Shown here piece by piece: positions 29,202 to 38,327 of a stretch of 64,000 nucleotides of DNA; positions within the stretch are counted from its first letter, which is position 1, and every line of letters starts with the position of its first letter. Source of the stretch: Streptococcus sp. 29896. Its GTDB lineage: Bacteria; Bacillota; Bacilli; Lactobacillales; Streptococcaceae. A program made the position numbers and the translations under genes. The stretch spans positions 1,488,001 through 1,552,000 of the forward strand of contig NZ_CP118733.1 in NCBI RefSeq assembly GCF_032594915.1, given 5' to 3'. The notes beneath the pieces were generated by a model, which saw nothing but the letters and a program-made list of their open reading frames with translations, was not told where the DNA came from and did no database searches.

Positions 29202-31202
29202 TTAGGAAATAATCTGTTTATAAGAACGGGTTGTGATCGCATAAACCATCAAGTAAACTAGAAAATAACCGCCACAGATAGCCACTGTCACCTGCATCAT
29301 AAGTCCTGCATTGACCACTCCGATAGACAACAAGATAGACGATAGCATCTTGTAGGCAAAGGCAAGATGAACAAAGGCAAGTAGGATAGGCAGGAAAAAG
29401 ACGGTCAGCAACTGCTTGCGAACGGACTGTCTGGTCTGATCCTCATCCAGACCAACCTTGGTCATGATGACGAAGCGATCTCTGTCTTCGTAGCCTTCTG
29501 AAATCTGTTTGAAGTAAATCACCAGCACCACCGCCATCAAAAAGATGAGTGATAGCAAGAGGCCGATGAAGAAAAGTGATCCTGCAAAACTGAAGAAACC
29601 ACGCATGGCATAGGCACGATAGGCGAGACTAATCGAGTTGGTACCATCTGGAAGAATATTAGAGCTCCACAGTTCGCTTTCAAAAGTACCGGATAAGAAG
29701 ATCTCCTGGCTACTTACTTGTTCTTCTTCTGATAGACTGCTTTCAAAGCCCATATAATAGCGATTCTCAGCTTGATTTTCAAATATCGTCAGATCTTGAA
29801 CCACAATGACTAAGTACTGACTGACATTAAAAGACATATGGTCAGGCAGATGACCCAAGGTCACATTCTTAGGCAAGACTTGGGCAACTTCCATCTCCTT
29901 TTCATCAAAGGTAAGGGTTTGACCAGCTTGATACTGGACTCCCTTACTGTAGATGGCTACTTGGTCTCTTGCCAACTGGAGTGCCTCTCCAGTCATCTTT
30001 TCATAGGTGGCTTGATCAAGGATAAAACCAACACCCAGGTCAGAGAAATCTACGCTAGCGGCATCTTCAACCGTAAAAAATCTTACTTGCTGATTTGTCA
30101 CCTCAGTAAAAGAGGCTTGCTGGTAAGGATAGACCACCTTACTTTCAATAGGAATATCCTTCTCTTCTAAGATAGCTTCCGCCCACTCCTCCACTTGTGT
30201 TTTTGAAGCGGTTGGTTGCATTCCAACATCGATCGAATAATCATTTGGATTTTGATTGGCAATATAATCTTTGCCACCGATGTAAATACTGAGACCGCCA
30301 ACCATGGTTACCAAGAACATACTGGAGAGGATGGTAATGGTCGCAAGGCCCAGAGCATTTTTCCGCATACGGAAAATCAAGTTGGATACAGAAATAAAAT
30401 TCTCAGGCTTGTAGTAATAGGTCTGACGCTGTTTTAGCCAGTTTAAGAGACTGATAACACCTGATTGGAAAAGCAAATAAGTCCCAAAGATAACCAGAAG
30501 AGTCGCTCCAAAGAAACTTGGAATCGCCGTCAGCGGACTGGTCACTAGTTGGGCAATAGCATAGCCTGCCCCCAATAGGATAAGGGCTAAGAGAGTTTGT
30601 AGCCAGAGGAAGCCAGTTTTCTTATCCCCGCGCTTCTTGCCCTGAACCAGTTTGAGTGAGTCGGTCAAGCCCAGTTTCCCAATATTAAAGAGGCTGACCA
30701 AGGCAAAAATCCCAAAGAGATAGATCAGTACAGTGACTAGACTTTTCAACTGGAAGGTTGAAGCCAAGACCACAGGCATCTGCATGGCTTTCAGCAAGAG
30801 CGCATAGAAGAGTTTATCTAGAGCCAGTCCCAAGAGCAAGCCAGATAGAATGGTACCGACTGAAAAGACCAGATTTTCTAGAAATGTCATCAAGAGAAGA
30901 TGTTTTTTCTCCAGACCAAGAATGCTATAGACACCAAACTCTTTTGACCGCTGCTTCATGACAAAACTATTGGCATAGAAGACCATGATGGCAACTGCCA
31001 ACATGACCACAATCATACCAAAGCCCAGCACTTGAATAACCCCGTTGGCTCCCTTGACCTGACCTAAATCAGGATGAAAGGCAAGAGAAGCAAATATATA
31101 GGCAATGGCTGTGGACAAAATAGTCATCAGAGCATAGGGAAAATAAAGTCTGCGGTTCTTTTTGAGATTGGTTAAGCCCAATCGAAAGGTCAATCCCAGC
31201 AT
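29202..31202 (-). CDS. Bce-type ABC transporter permease
   Basis: A 666-residue FtsX-type permease with ten predicted membrane segments and a large extracellular domain (about 300-520) between segments 7 and 8, the layout of BceB/VraG/NsrP. It works with the adjacent ATPase to free lipid-II-cycle targets from bacitracin, nisin or related peptides and to signal to the kinase. The ATG at 31202 follows GAGG by 8 nt and lies 1 nt after the ATPase stop; a GTG three codons earlier is less well placed. The closest S. suis naming is uncertain, so no symbol is given. Confidence 0.92.
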   Translation of the reverse strand: MLGLTFRLGLTNLKKNRRLYFPYALMTILSTAIAYIFASLAFHPDLGQVKGANGVIQVLGFGMIVVMLAVAIMVFYANSFVMKQRSKEFGVYSILGLEKKHLLLMTFLENLVFSVGTILSGLLLGLALDKLFYALLLKAMQMPVVLASTFQLKSLVTVLIYLFGIFALVSLFNIGKLGLTDSLKLVQGKKRGDKKTGFLWLQTLLALILLGAGYAIAQLVTSPLTAIPSFFGATLLVIFGTYLLFQSGVISLLNWLKQRQTYYYKPENFISVSNLIFRMRKNALGLATITILSSMFLVTMVGGLSIYIGGKDYIANQNPNDYSIDVGMQPTASKTQVEEWAEAILEEKDIPIESKVVYPYQQASFTEVTNQQVRFFTVEDAASVDFSDLGVGFILDQATYEKMTGEALQLARDQVAIYSKGVQYQAGQTLTFDEKEMEVAQVLPKNVTLGHLPDHMSFNVSQYLVIVVQDLTIFENQAENRYYMGFESSLSEEEQVSSQEIFLSGTFESELWSSNILPDGTNSISLAYRAYAMRGFFSFAGSLFFIGLLLSLIFLMAVVLVIYFKQISEGYEDRDRFVIMTKVGLDEDQTRQSVRKQLLTVFFLPILLAFVHLAFAYKMLSSILLSIGVVNAGLMMQVTVAICGGYFLVYLMVYAITTRSYKQIIS

Positions 31203-31203
31203 A

Positions 31204-31962
31204 CTATTCACCTCGATTCGCCATGACTGTCAATGTATCTGAAATCAGTTGGTACATCTCCTGATTGTTTCTTTCACCTCGGTAGATTTGATTGTAGAGG
31301 ATACCATCCTTGATAAAGAGGACCCGTTTGGCGCGACTGGCTGCTGCTGTCGAGTGGGTTACCATCAAAATGGTTTGCCCCTCTTGGTTGATTTTTTCAA
31401 AGATATCGAGAAGGGTTGCCGTTGATTTGGAGTCGAGGGCTCCAGTTGGCTCATCCGCTAAAAGGATTTCTGGCTGGGTGATGATGGCACGCGCCACCGC
31501 AACTCGCTGTTGCTGACCACCCGAAATCTCGTAGGGCATTTTGTCTTGTAAGGTCGCAATTCCCAGACTGTTAAGGGTTTGAATCAAACGCTTATTCATC
31601 TGGTCAAGCGGAAAACGGGATAAAACCAGAGGCAAGAGAACATTGTCCTTGACAGAGAGGGTGTCCAAGAGGTTGAAATCTTGGAAGACAAACCCCAATT
31701 TCTCCCGACGAAAGACTGCAGCTTCCTTACTCTTAATCGTTTCTGTATTGACACCATTGAGCAGGACATGACCACGGGTCGGCTTGTCTAAGGTCGCAAG
31801 AATATTGAGCAAGGTGGATTTTCCAGAACCGGATTCTCCCATGATGGCGACATATTCACCCTTTTCAACTGTAAAATGAATGTCTTTCAAGGCTTCAACC
31901 TGACTGGCTTGAAAGCGGGTTTGGTAAATTTTTTGAACGTGTTGTACATCAAGTAGTGTCAT
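31204..31962 (-). CDS. Bce-type ABC transporter ATPase
   Basis: A 252-residue ATPase with Walker A GESGSGKST, signature SGGQQQRVAVARAI, Walker B ILLADEPTGALDS and the H-loop TH. It is the energy partner of the permease that follows. SD GGAGGAGAAAC precedes the ATG. It is the first gene after the operator at 32037-32050, so the transporter genes have their own inducible promoter separate from the kinase operon. Confidence 0.94.
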   Translation of the reverse strand: MTLLDVQHVQKIYQTRFQASQVEALKDIHFTVEKGEYVAIMGESGSGKSTLLNILATLDKPTRGHVLLNGVNTETIKSKEAAVFRREKLGFVFQDFNLLDTLSVKDNVLLPLVLSRFPLDQMNKRLIQTLNSLGIATLQDKMPYEISGGQQQRVAVARAIITQPEILLADEPTGALDSKSTATLLDIFEKINQEGQTILMVTHSTAAASRAKRVLFIKDGILYNQIYRGERNNQEMYQLISDTLTVMANRGE

Positions 31963-31986
31963 TGTTTCTCCTCCTTTTCTAGCCTT

Positions 31987-32050
31987 ATTCTACCAAGTCT
32001 CAAAACTACTATCCATCGGTTTAGCTTTCATTTGGGTGACATTTTTGTAA
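31987..32050 (-). promoter_or_regulatory. Bce-type operator and promoter of the transporter genes
   Basis: TGACA-TTTT-TGTAA at 32037-32050 matches the known Bce-type response-regulator consensus TNACA-N4-TGTAA exactly. A -10 (TAGAAT, 31992-31987 on the minus strand) lies 44 bp downstream and has no good -35, as expected for an activated promoter. Confidence 0.75.
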
Positions 32051-32052
32051 GT

Positions 32053-33021
32053 TTACTCAAAGACCAGCTCTGCTTGTTCCAAATGAATCTTCACCACCGT
32101 TCCTTGCCCCAAGACAGACTGCAGTTCAATCTTGTAGCCCAGTTTTTCTGCCAATCGTTTCGCTAGATACAGGCCTAGCCCCGATGACTGTTGAGTCCTG
32201 CGACCATTGTAACCTGAAAAACCGCGTTCAAAAACCCTCTGAAGGTCACTTTCTGCAATTCCTATCCCTGTGTCAGCGATGACCAAGACCTCCCCTTCTA
32301 ATCCAATTGTAACCTTTTTCCCCTTACTATACTTGACAGCATTGGACAAAAACTGTTCAATCAAGAGACTGAGCCAGCGCTTATCGGTCGAAAGTGTCAG
32401 GGACAGCTGGCCTAATTCCAGCTTGATTTTATCCTCTATAAAAAAGAGAGAATATTTCTTGACCAAGTCCCGAACGACCTCTTCCAAGTCCACCTGCTCC
32501 AACTGCAAATCTTCGTGGAAGGATTGCAAGCGTAGATAGTTAAGGACCAAACTAGTATAGTGTTCCAATTTGAACAACTCCTTCTCCAGAGCGGCCTGAC
32601 TCGGGTGCTGCTGCAATTCTCCTACCAAGAGGTGACTAGCAGCCAGGGGAATTTTCATCTGGTGGGCCCACATGGTGTAGTAGTCCTCCATATCTCCCTG
32701 CCACTTGGCTTGTTGAGCCTGTAAGTGGTTGAGCTTGTCCTCCAAACTAGAAATGTCATCCATCAGCATCGTTTCCAAGGCAGACACCGCTGCAAACTCT
32801 CTATTTTCAAGCTTCTTTCGATAGCGCCGCCACTCCACCAAGCCATCCATCCCTAAAATAATCACGGCAAACAGGAACAAAAGCCCTGTGGCATAGTAAG
32901 TCAACTGACGCTGAACCGAAAATAGATCACTGAGAAAGAGGATAAACAGTAAAAAGACCAAAAAACAAGCAAAAAATTGCCAGCGACTACGCAACCAACC
33001 TGTCAAAAAACTATGCCTCAT
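32053..33021 (-). CDS. intramembrane-sensing histidine kinase (BceS-like)
   Basis: The 322-residue kinase has two closely spaced membrane segments (about 13-30 and 36-58) with almost no extracellular loop, then a coiled linker and the HisKA box with WAHQMKIPLAA (phosphorylated His within WAHQMK). The ATPase domain has N box SNAVKYS, GxGI-type DTGIGIAE and GLGLYLAKRLAEKLG. Kinases of this type do not sense the drug themselves but the state of their Bce transporter. It overlaps the regulator gene by 11 nt. Confidence 0.93.
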   Translation of the reverse strand: MRHSFLTGWLRSRWQFFACFLVFLLFILFLSDLFSVQRQLTYYATGLLFLFAVIILGMDGLVEWRRYRKKLENREFAAVSALETMLMDDISSLEDKLNHLQAQQAKWQGDMEDYYTMWAHQMKIPLAASHLLVGELQQHPSQAALEKELFKLEHYTSLVLNYLRLQSFHEDLQLEQVDLEEVVRDLVKKYSLFFIEDKIKLELGQLSLTLSTDKRWLSLLIEQFLSNAVKYSKGKKVTIGLEGEVLVIADTGIGIAESDLQRVFERGFSGYNGRRTQQSSGLGLYLAKRLAEKLGYKIELQSVLGQGTVVKIHLEQAELVFE

Positions 33022-33700
33022 CTGTCACCTCCATCAAACCATAGCCCAGTCCTTTTTTGGTCACAATCAAATCAGCCAAGCCCAAATCTGCTAATTTCTT
33101 ACGAAGACGGGCTACATTGACAGACAAAGTATTATCATCCACAAAGATATCACTATTCCAAAGCTGACGCATCAACTGATCACGGCCCACAATCTGTGGT
33201 GCCTGTTCAAACAAGACCCTCAAGATTTGAAATTCATTCTTAGTTAATTCTTCCTTGTCAGCCCCATAGACCACCTGCATGGTCTTTAAATCCAAGCAAA
33301 CTGGGCCAAACCAGAGCAAACTTTGGTCCCCTAGAAAATCATAGGACCTCCTTATCAAGCCTTGAATCTTAGCCAAGAGAACCGTCATATCAAAGGGCTT
33401 GGTCACGAAATCATCTCCCCCCATATTAATCGCCATCACAATATCCATGGGCTGGTCATGAGAGGATAGAAAGAGAATGGGAAGCTGTGAAAACTTGCGG
33501 ATTTCCTGGCACCAATAATAGCCATTAAAATAAGGCAGACCAATATCCAAGACCAAGAGGTGGGGTTGAAAGGTCCTCATGTGGTCCAATACCATCTGAA
33601 AATCCTCCACGACCTCTACTTGGTAGCCCCAATTTTGTAAATTTTTCGCCAAGAGGCTACGAATAACCTGGTCATCCTCAATCAGTAAAATCTTATACAT
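33011..33700 (-). CDS. OmpR-type response regulator of the Bce module
   Basis: A 229-residue regulator: receiver domain with ILLIEDDQ, the phosphorylated Asp in LLVLDIGLP and the K of VTKPFDM, then an OmpR winged helix with NEFQILRVLFEQ and DNTLSVNVARLRKKL. It should activate the transporter genes through the operator at 32037-32050 and probably its own operon through the one at 33775-33788. SD GAGGAGATGGT is near-perfect. Confidence 0.94.
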   Translation of the reverse strand: MYKILLIEDDQVIRSLLAKNLQNWGYQVEVVEDFQMVLDHMRTFQPHLLVLDIGLPYFNGYYWCQEIRKFSQLPILFLSSHDQPMDIVMAINMGGDDFVTKPFDMTVLLAKIQGLIRRSYDFLGDQSLLWFGPVCLDLKTMQVVYGADKEELTKNEFQILRVLFEQAPQIVGRDQLMRQLWNSDIFVDDNTLSVNVARLRKKLADLGLADLIVTKKGLGYGLMEVTDEA

Positions 33701-33725
33701 ACCATCTCCTCACTTTCTACCTACT

Positions 33726-33788
33726 ATTATACTGTATTTCCTTGTTCATTTAGGCTATTTCTGGCAAATTTACCTTACAAATTTGTCA
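33726..33788 (-). promoter_or_regulatory. Bce-type operator and promoter of the kinase/regulator operon
   Basis: TTACA-AATT-TGTCA at 33775-33788 reads TGACA-AATT-TGTAA on the minus strand, an exact match to TNACA-N4-TGTAA. The -10 TATAAT (33731-33726) lies 43 bp downstream, almost the same spacing as at the transporter promoter, and its -35 is poor. Confidence 0.7.
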
Positions 33789-33811
33789 TTTTTGAGGACT
33801 TTGGCTATACT
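33783..33811 (+). promoter_or_regulatory. promoter of the DUF2974 gene, -35 overlapped by the Bce-type operator
   Basis: TTGTCA (33783-33788) and TATACT (33806-33811) are 17 bp apart. The -35 shares bases with the operator at 33775-33788, so the same regulator could block or tune this divergent promoter. Confidence 0.65.
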
Positions 33812-33836
33812 TAAAGGAGTATCAGAAAGGACAGCC

Positions 33837-35021
33837 ATGGCAAATTTATTCGATTACATACAAGAGGTAGAGTACGATAGCTTCTATGATATTCCCCTGA
33901 CCAAACTAGATCTTCTAGCCCTGACAGAACTCTCCTATCTTCCCTTTGATCAACTCGTCAGCCCTGCTTTTTCCCGTGAAAAAGGAACTCGTTTAGACCA
34001 CCTGGCTCAAGCTTTCCAGGAAGCATTTACAGATGTTTTCCCTCCCTTTTCCATGGTAACTAAAAATAGGCTCAAATTGCTGCGTGTCTTGGCTAGCGCC
34101 AATCGTTTTAAGTATATCAAGGTTTTCGCCTTTGTCGACGAGGTTAGCTTGGACTTGCAGAAGCAGTTTTCGGCCCTGTGTTTTTCACTCAATCGTCAAC
34201 AAACGGTGGTCAGTTTTAGGGGAACCGACGACACCATTATCGGCTGGAAAGAAGACTTTCACATGACCTATCTGGAAGAAATCCCCGCCCAGAAGTCTGC
34301 TCTGCTCTATCTGCAACAGGTTATGGAAGAGGTCGGGGGCACTTTTTTTGTGACAGGCCATTCCAAAGGTGGCAATCTGGCTCTCTTTGCAAGCAGTTTA
34401 GTAGAATCTGATTTGCAAGAAAGAATTGTCCAGGTCCTTGCCTTCGATGCACCAGGTTTGCATAAGACCATCACCCAGTCAGCAGGTTACCAAGCCATCA
34501 CCGAAAAATTCCTCCCTATCGTCCCACAAAATTCTATCGTTGGTATGATGTTGGAACAGACCGAAAACGCCCAAATTGTTTATAGCAATACCATCGGTCT
34601 CCTTCAGCATATCACCTTTTCTTGGGAAGTCATTGGTCTGGATTTTAAACCTGCACAAGCCTTAACAGACAATAGCCTTCAGACAGATCAAACCCTCAAA
34701 ACTTGGACAGCCAGCTTAACTGAGGAAGAGCTACGGCATTTCTTTGACCTCTTTTTCGGGATATTTATCGAGGCGGGCATCCATCGCTTTAGCGATTTAA
34801 CCGTTGATACCCCTTTAAAAATCCGGCAAGTCATTGAAAATGGTCGACAACTGAGCCCACAAGAACAAGCCATGATGGAACGCCTAATCCGGCAATTAAT
34901 TGACACCCGTTACCAGATTTGGAAAGAATCCTTGGCGCATTTCTTGCCCAAGCCTCCTGCACTGTTGGATGATTGGTGGCAACAATTCCAAGAACAGAGT
35001 CAAAAAAAAGAAGAGAGCTAA
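33837..35021 (+). CDS. DUF2974 lipase-like alpha/beta hydrolase
   Basis: The ATG at 33837 (MANLFDYIQEVEYDSFYD) has SD AAAGGA; the longer frame upstream would start inside the -35. The 394-residue protein has the nucleophile elbow GHSKGGN near residue 176 and the DUF2974 pattern (VVSFRGTDDTIIGWKEDF). There is no signal peptide or membrane segment, so it should be cytosolic. The substrate is unknown; a lipid or lipid-linked molecule would fit the resistance context. Confidence 0.85.
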   Translation: MANLFDYIQEVEYDSFYDIPLTKLDLLALTELSYLPFDQLVSPAFSREKGTRLDHLAQAFQEAFTDVFPPFSMVTKNRLKLLRVLASANRFKYIKVFAFVDEVSLDLQKQFSALCFSLNRQQTVVSFRGTDDTIIGWKEDFHMTYLEEIPAQKSALLYLQQVMEEVGGTFFVTGHSKGGNLALFASSLVESDLQERIVQVLAFDAPGLHKTITQSAGYQAITEKFLPIVPQNSIVGMMLEQTENAQIVYSNTIGLLQHITFSWEVIGLDFKPAQALTDNSLQTDQTLKTWTASLTEEELRHFFDLFFGIFIEAGIHRFSDLTVDTPLKIRQVIENGRQLSPQEQAMMERLIRQLIDTRYQIWKESLAHFLPKPPALLDDWWQQFQEQSQKKEES

Positions 35022-35037
35022 TCTCTTCTTTTTTTGT
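35010..35037 (+). terminator. terminator of the DUF2974 gene
   Basis: AAGAAGAGA-gctaa-TCTCTTCTT followed by a T run overlaps the stop codon. Confidence 0.85.
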
Positions 35038-35059
35038 CTAGAAATGATTTTCCATCCTC

Positions 35060-35689
35060 TTATAATTCTTCGATTCGAAGAACCTCATCTGTCATTTCCC
35101 AAATGCTTGGATTATGGGTCGCAATCAAAATCAGGCGGTTTTCCTTTCGAAGGGAGAGCAGGAGATCCATGATAGCTCTGGCCGTCTCAGGGTCAACGGA
35201 TGCCGTTGGCTCATCTGCCAAGATAAAGGGCGGATTTTTAAGGATGATTTTGGCTAGAGCAACCCGCTGGGCTTCACCACCAGACAACTCATAGATGGGA
35301 GCGGACAAATCAAGATAAGTAAGACCAACAGTTTCTAAGGCCGCCCGTTGCTGTTCCACTTGTTGGACCTTGGTCAGTTTTTGCCCAACCAAACCCAGCT
35401 TCAAATTCTCTCCGACAGTCTGGCTTTCAATCAGTCCAAAATGTTGAAATAAATACCCCAGTTCATGGCGGAAAAAGTCAGTTGATTTGTAGGAGCTCAG
35501 CTCTTTTCCTCGATATAAAATAGATCCTTCGTAATCTTCTAGTTTCGCTAACATGTTCATCAGAGTGGTTTTTCCGCTTCCACTCGCACCAATCAGAGCA
35601 TAGATTTTTCCTGCCTCTAATTGGAGGGATACATCTGTAAATAACTGGCGCTTTCCGAATCGTTTGCAGACCTTGTCTAATCGAATCAT
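35060..35689 (-). CDS. lactococcin-972-type bacteriocin ABC transporter ATPase
   Basis: A 209-residue ATPase with Walker A IGASGSGKTT, signature LSGGEAQRVALAKI and Walker B FILADEPTASVDPE. Its small size and pairing with a DUF1430-type integral membrane protein match the ATPase of lactococcin-972 family transport/immunity systems. The upstream permease ends 1 nt before it, so the two are coupled. Confidence 0.82.
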   Translation of the reverse strand: MIRLDKVCKRFGKRQLFTDVSLQLEAGKIYALIGASGSGKTTLMNMLAKLEDYEGSILYRGKELSSYKSTDFFRHELGYLFQHFGLIESQTVGENLKLGLVGQKLTKVQQVEQQRAALETVGLTYLDLSAPIYELSGGEAQRVALAKIILKNPPFILADEPTASVDPETARAIMDLLLSLRKENRLILIATHNPSIWEMTDEVLRIEEL

Positions 35690-35690
35690 A

Positions 35691-37703
35691 CTAGGCTCCT
35701 TTCAAAATAGTTGACAGGCTCTTCTCCTCTTTCCTTGACTGCCTATATAAAAGCAGGGAGGTATTTGCCAAGAAAAGCGCAAACACTGCTAAAGAGAGAA
35801 AGACATGCTTGGTGAAAAATAGACCGCCCACAGCTCCCAATAAGAGAACACAAAACTGAGCTAAGAAGTAGCTACGGTGTTGCTCAAAAAAGGTAAGTCC
35901 CGCTAGACGTTTGATAAAAATCTCTCTGCGAAATTCTTCAAAATAGAGCAAATTCATGGTATTAAATAGAAGCAGAGAGGTCAAAATGCCCAGACCAGCA
36001 CTTGCCATCATAAACCAGACCTCCCGCTGCAATTTATTCGCAAAATCCTGAAAGATCTGGTTGCCAGAAGGCATCTCCGAAATCTGGTAGTCTAGGCCAT
36101 GAGTTGTTACCAAGTCCTGTAAATAGGCCAAATCTTCAAAATAGAAATAGGTTTGAAGCTGATTTGACCAGAAATCTATTGCTTGGTCACCTGTTGATTG
36201 GGGTGTTAGGACCACCAAAATCGGATCCCTGACAAACTGTTGATAGGATAAGGGGGTGGTATTGTATGTAAAGCGCAGCTGATTGCTGTCAATGTAGTGG
36301 AGCATGGCTTTCATTTTTTGAGATGAGTCCTGCATATAAACCATATCGGTCAGGGCTTCTTCAAATTCTGAAATCAGATTTTGCTCCTTCTCTCGGAGTT
36401 TATCAGGCACAAGCAGGATGAATTTGCCACTGCTGTTTAGCTTTGCCAGACTTTCTTTCAAGGCGGGGGTCAATTCTATCCCTTGTCGCTCTAGATACAG
36501 GGGTGTGACTAGAAGGACATTTCCTTGAGGGCTGTAATCTTGCCAATCCAAGAGCGGTGCCTGTTGCCAGATATTGCCACCAGTATTCACCCAATAATCC
36601 ACCAAGAAATGGCGACTCAGGAGGCCTTTTTGATCAGAGACAGCTTTTTCTGCCAGTTGCAACCACTTGCTCTGAATTTGATTTCGTTCGTCCTTATCAT
36701 GAGAAAAACTGCTACGGTTAAAGCCTAAGCTGACCAAGTCTTTCTCCTGCTGCCACATGGTCTGACCCGCATGGTGCAGGCTCCAAGTTTGAGAGTAAAG
36801 GAAGGTCCGACTGACGCCGAGCGATACAATCAGGAGCGCCAGCATTTGCCCAAAGAATAATAAGCCCATCACTCCCTTTACAGGAAACCGCCCCTTGATC
36901 AGTTGCATCAGATGAACCCTTTGCAGAGCGATTGAAAAGACAGAGGCAAAGAACAAGGCAATCAAGAAAAGCAGAGCTCCATAGATGGCTAGTCCGCCCA
37001 CAAGGGTTAGGATAGCTAGTTTGGGAAGCCCAAACAGGTAAAAGAAGAGGATGGCTGAGCTACTACCGATTAGCCAACCAAAGAGCAAGTCACGACCATC
37101 TTCCCTCATAGGCCTGAGAAAAATGCTCCACCGACTCTCACCTGAAATCAATCGAATACCTGAAGCTCGTAACCGACCGATATGACCAATCAAAACAAGG
37201 GCTCCAAAAGTCAGGAAGAAGATCAGAAGGGCAATCAGCTGAAATCCGTTGCCAAAAATCCAAACAAGAACATCCAGACTAGACGGTTGCATCAGGTGCA
37301 TATGCGATAGACCAATGGCTGCCAACTTTTCCTGCAACTGACTGAGACGCAAGGAGCCTCCAAAAATAAAATAATTGGTCACAATACTTGGGTTGACAAG
37401 GTCTTTCTTCTCTTTTTCACGGATGCCTTCCGGTAGGCTACCCTTTCCGAATAGGACATAAGAGATCTCTGTTGTTCCCTCTCCTCCAACCTCCTCATGC
37501 TGCATGGCGATTAGGCTATCTGTCTCATCTGCCAATTCCTGCAAACTTTCTGCAAGGCTTGAAAAGTTAGCTCTTTGTTCCATATCAAGGACTACAACCT
37601 TAGGATAGTAGAAGGAAACATAGGTATCCGCCCAGATAGATACAACCCAGGATAAAAAGCAGGCGACAAGAATATTGGACAGGATGATAAACAATCTTTT
37701 CAT
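35691..37703 (-). CDS. bacteriocin-associated integral membrane protein (DUF1430-like permease)
   Basis: A 670-residue protein with one N-terminal membrane segment, an extracellular domain of about 130 residues, three more segments, a second extracellular domain and a C-terminal FtsX-like group of segments with a short YFEEFRREIFIKRLAG loop. This layout is typical of bacteriocin-associated membrane proteins paired with lactococcin-972-type ATPases. SD GGGAGGTAGCC lies before the ATG. No bacteriocin precursor gene is present upstream (37704-37819) or downstream. Confidence 0.8.
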   Translation of the reverse strand: MKRLFIILSNILVACFLSWVVSIWADTYVSFYYPKVVVLDMEQRANFSSLAESLQELADETDSLIAMQHEEVGGEGTTEISYVLFGKGSLPEGIREKEKKDLVNPSIVTNYFIFGGSLRLSQLQEKLAAIGLSHMHLMQPSSLDVLVWIFGNGFQLIALLIFFLTFGALVLIGHIGRLRASGIRLISGESRWSIFLRPMREDGRDLLFGWLIGSSSAILFFYLFGLPKLAILTLVGGLAIYGALLFLIALFFASVFSIALQRVHLMQLIKGRFPVKGVMGLLFFGQMLALLIVSLGVSRTFLYSQTWSLHHAGQTMWQQEKDLVSLGFNRSSFSHDKDERNQIQSKWLQLAEKAVSDQKGLLSRHFLVDYWVNTGGNIWQQAPLLDWQDYSPQGNVLLVTPLYLERQGIELTPALKESLAKLNSSGKFILLVPDKLREKEQNLISEFEEALTDMVYMQDSSQKMKAMLHYIDSNQLRFTYNTTPLSYQQFVRDPILVVLTPQSTGDQAIDFWSNQLQTYFYFEDLAYLQDLVTTHGLDYQISEMPSGNQIFQDFANKLQREVWFMMASAGLGILTSLLLFNTMNLLYFEEFRREIFIKRLAGLTFFEQHRSYFLAQFCVLLLGAVGGLFFTKHVFLSLAVFALFLANTSLLLYRQSRKEEKSLSTILKGA

Positions 37704-37791
37704 GGCTACCTCCCTACTTGAATCAGCTTTTTTATTTTATTATATCAAAATACTATATATGTTGCAAAAAAATATATAAACCAAAACAAAA

Positions 37792-37813
37792 AAATCTGAG
37801 TCTCCTCAGATTT
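37792..37813 (-). terminator. terminator of the gene at 37820
   Basis: AAATCTGAG-tctc-CTCAGATTT with seven T on the minus strand. Confidence 0.88.
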
Positions 37814-37819
37814 GCTATC

Positions 37820-38284
37820 CTATAAATACTCGCCCTTGACAACAAAGAAGGTGCCACGAATTTCGCCAGCTAGTTTGGAGCGTTGGCGGGCAAACTTGAA
37901 TTTCCCTTCAAATTCTTTGGGAATCTCAATCCCGTTTGACAATTTGAAACCGACCGCTCGTTTGCCACCTTCTTCTAGCGTATAGAGGACATTGACAGCC
38001 AGGCCATTGTCATAAAAAACAAATGACCAGAGAATACCGTCTACCTCAAGCTGAGCGACATTGAGTGGAGTATAAGGAAAAACCATGTCCCGCTCTGCCA
38101 AGACCTTCTCGATAAAAGGCAGGATTTCAGGCTTCTCTTCTGGTGTGTAAACCACATACTCCTGCTTGTATTTGTTCCAGAAATAGCGGGCTTCGTTGGC
38201 ACGCAGACCTGCCAAGACTTCTGCGACTGGACTAGTTTCCAATCCTGTCGTTTCGACTTCTTTGAAATTTACTGTATAAGGCAT
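37820..38284 (-). CDS. conserved-looking protein of unknown function next to ppaC
   Basis: A 154-residue soluble alpha/beta protein. Recognisable stretches are YFWNKYKQEYVVYTPEEKPE, LWSFVFYDNGLAVNVLYTLE and FKFARQRSKLAGEIRGTF. It has a clear SD and its own terminator and starts 43 nt after ppaC ends, past a ppaC terminator. I do not recognise a family. Confidence 0.6.
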   Translation of the reverse strand: MPYTVNFKEVETTGLETSPVAEVLAGLRANEARYFWNKYKQEYVVYTPEEKPEILPFIEKVLAERDMVFPYTPLNVAQLEVDGILWSFVFYDNGLAVNVLYTLEEGGKRAVGFKLSNGIEIPKEFEGKFKFARQRSKLAGEIRGTFFVVKGEYL

Positions 38285-38306
38285 GATTTTCCTTTCAATA
38301 AAGAAA

Positions 38307-38322
38307 GCACCCGAAGGTGCTA
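38307..38322 (-). terminator. terminator of ppaC
   Basis: AGCACC-TTCG-GGTGCT (UUCG tetraloop on the minus strand) followed by a T-rich tract. Confidence 0.85.
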
Positions 38323-38327
38323 GGTAT

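Noticed and set aside
33783..33836. Upstream extension of the DUF2974 protein
   Set aside because: It would start on the TTG of the -35 element; the ATG at 33837 has an SD and fits the family.
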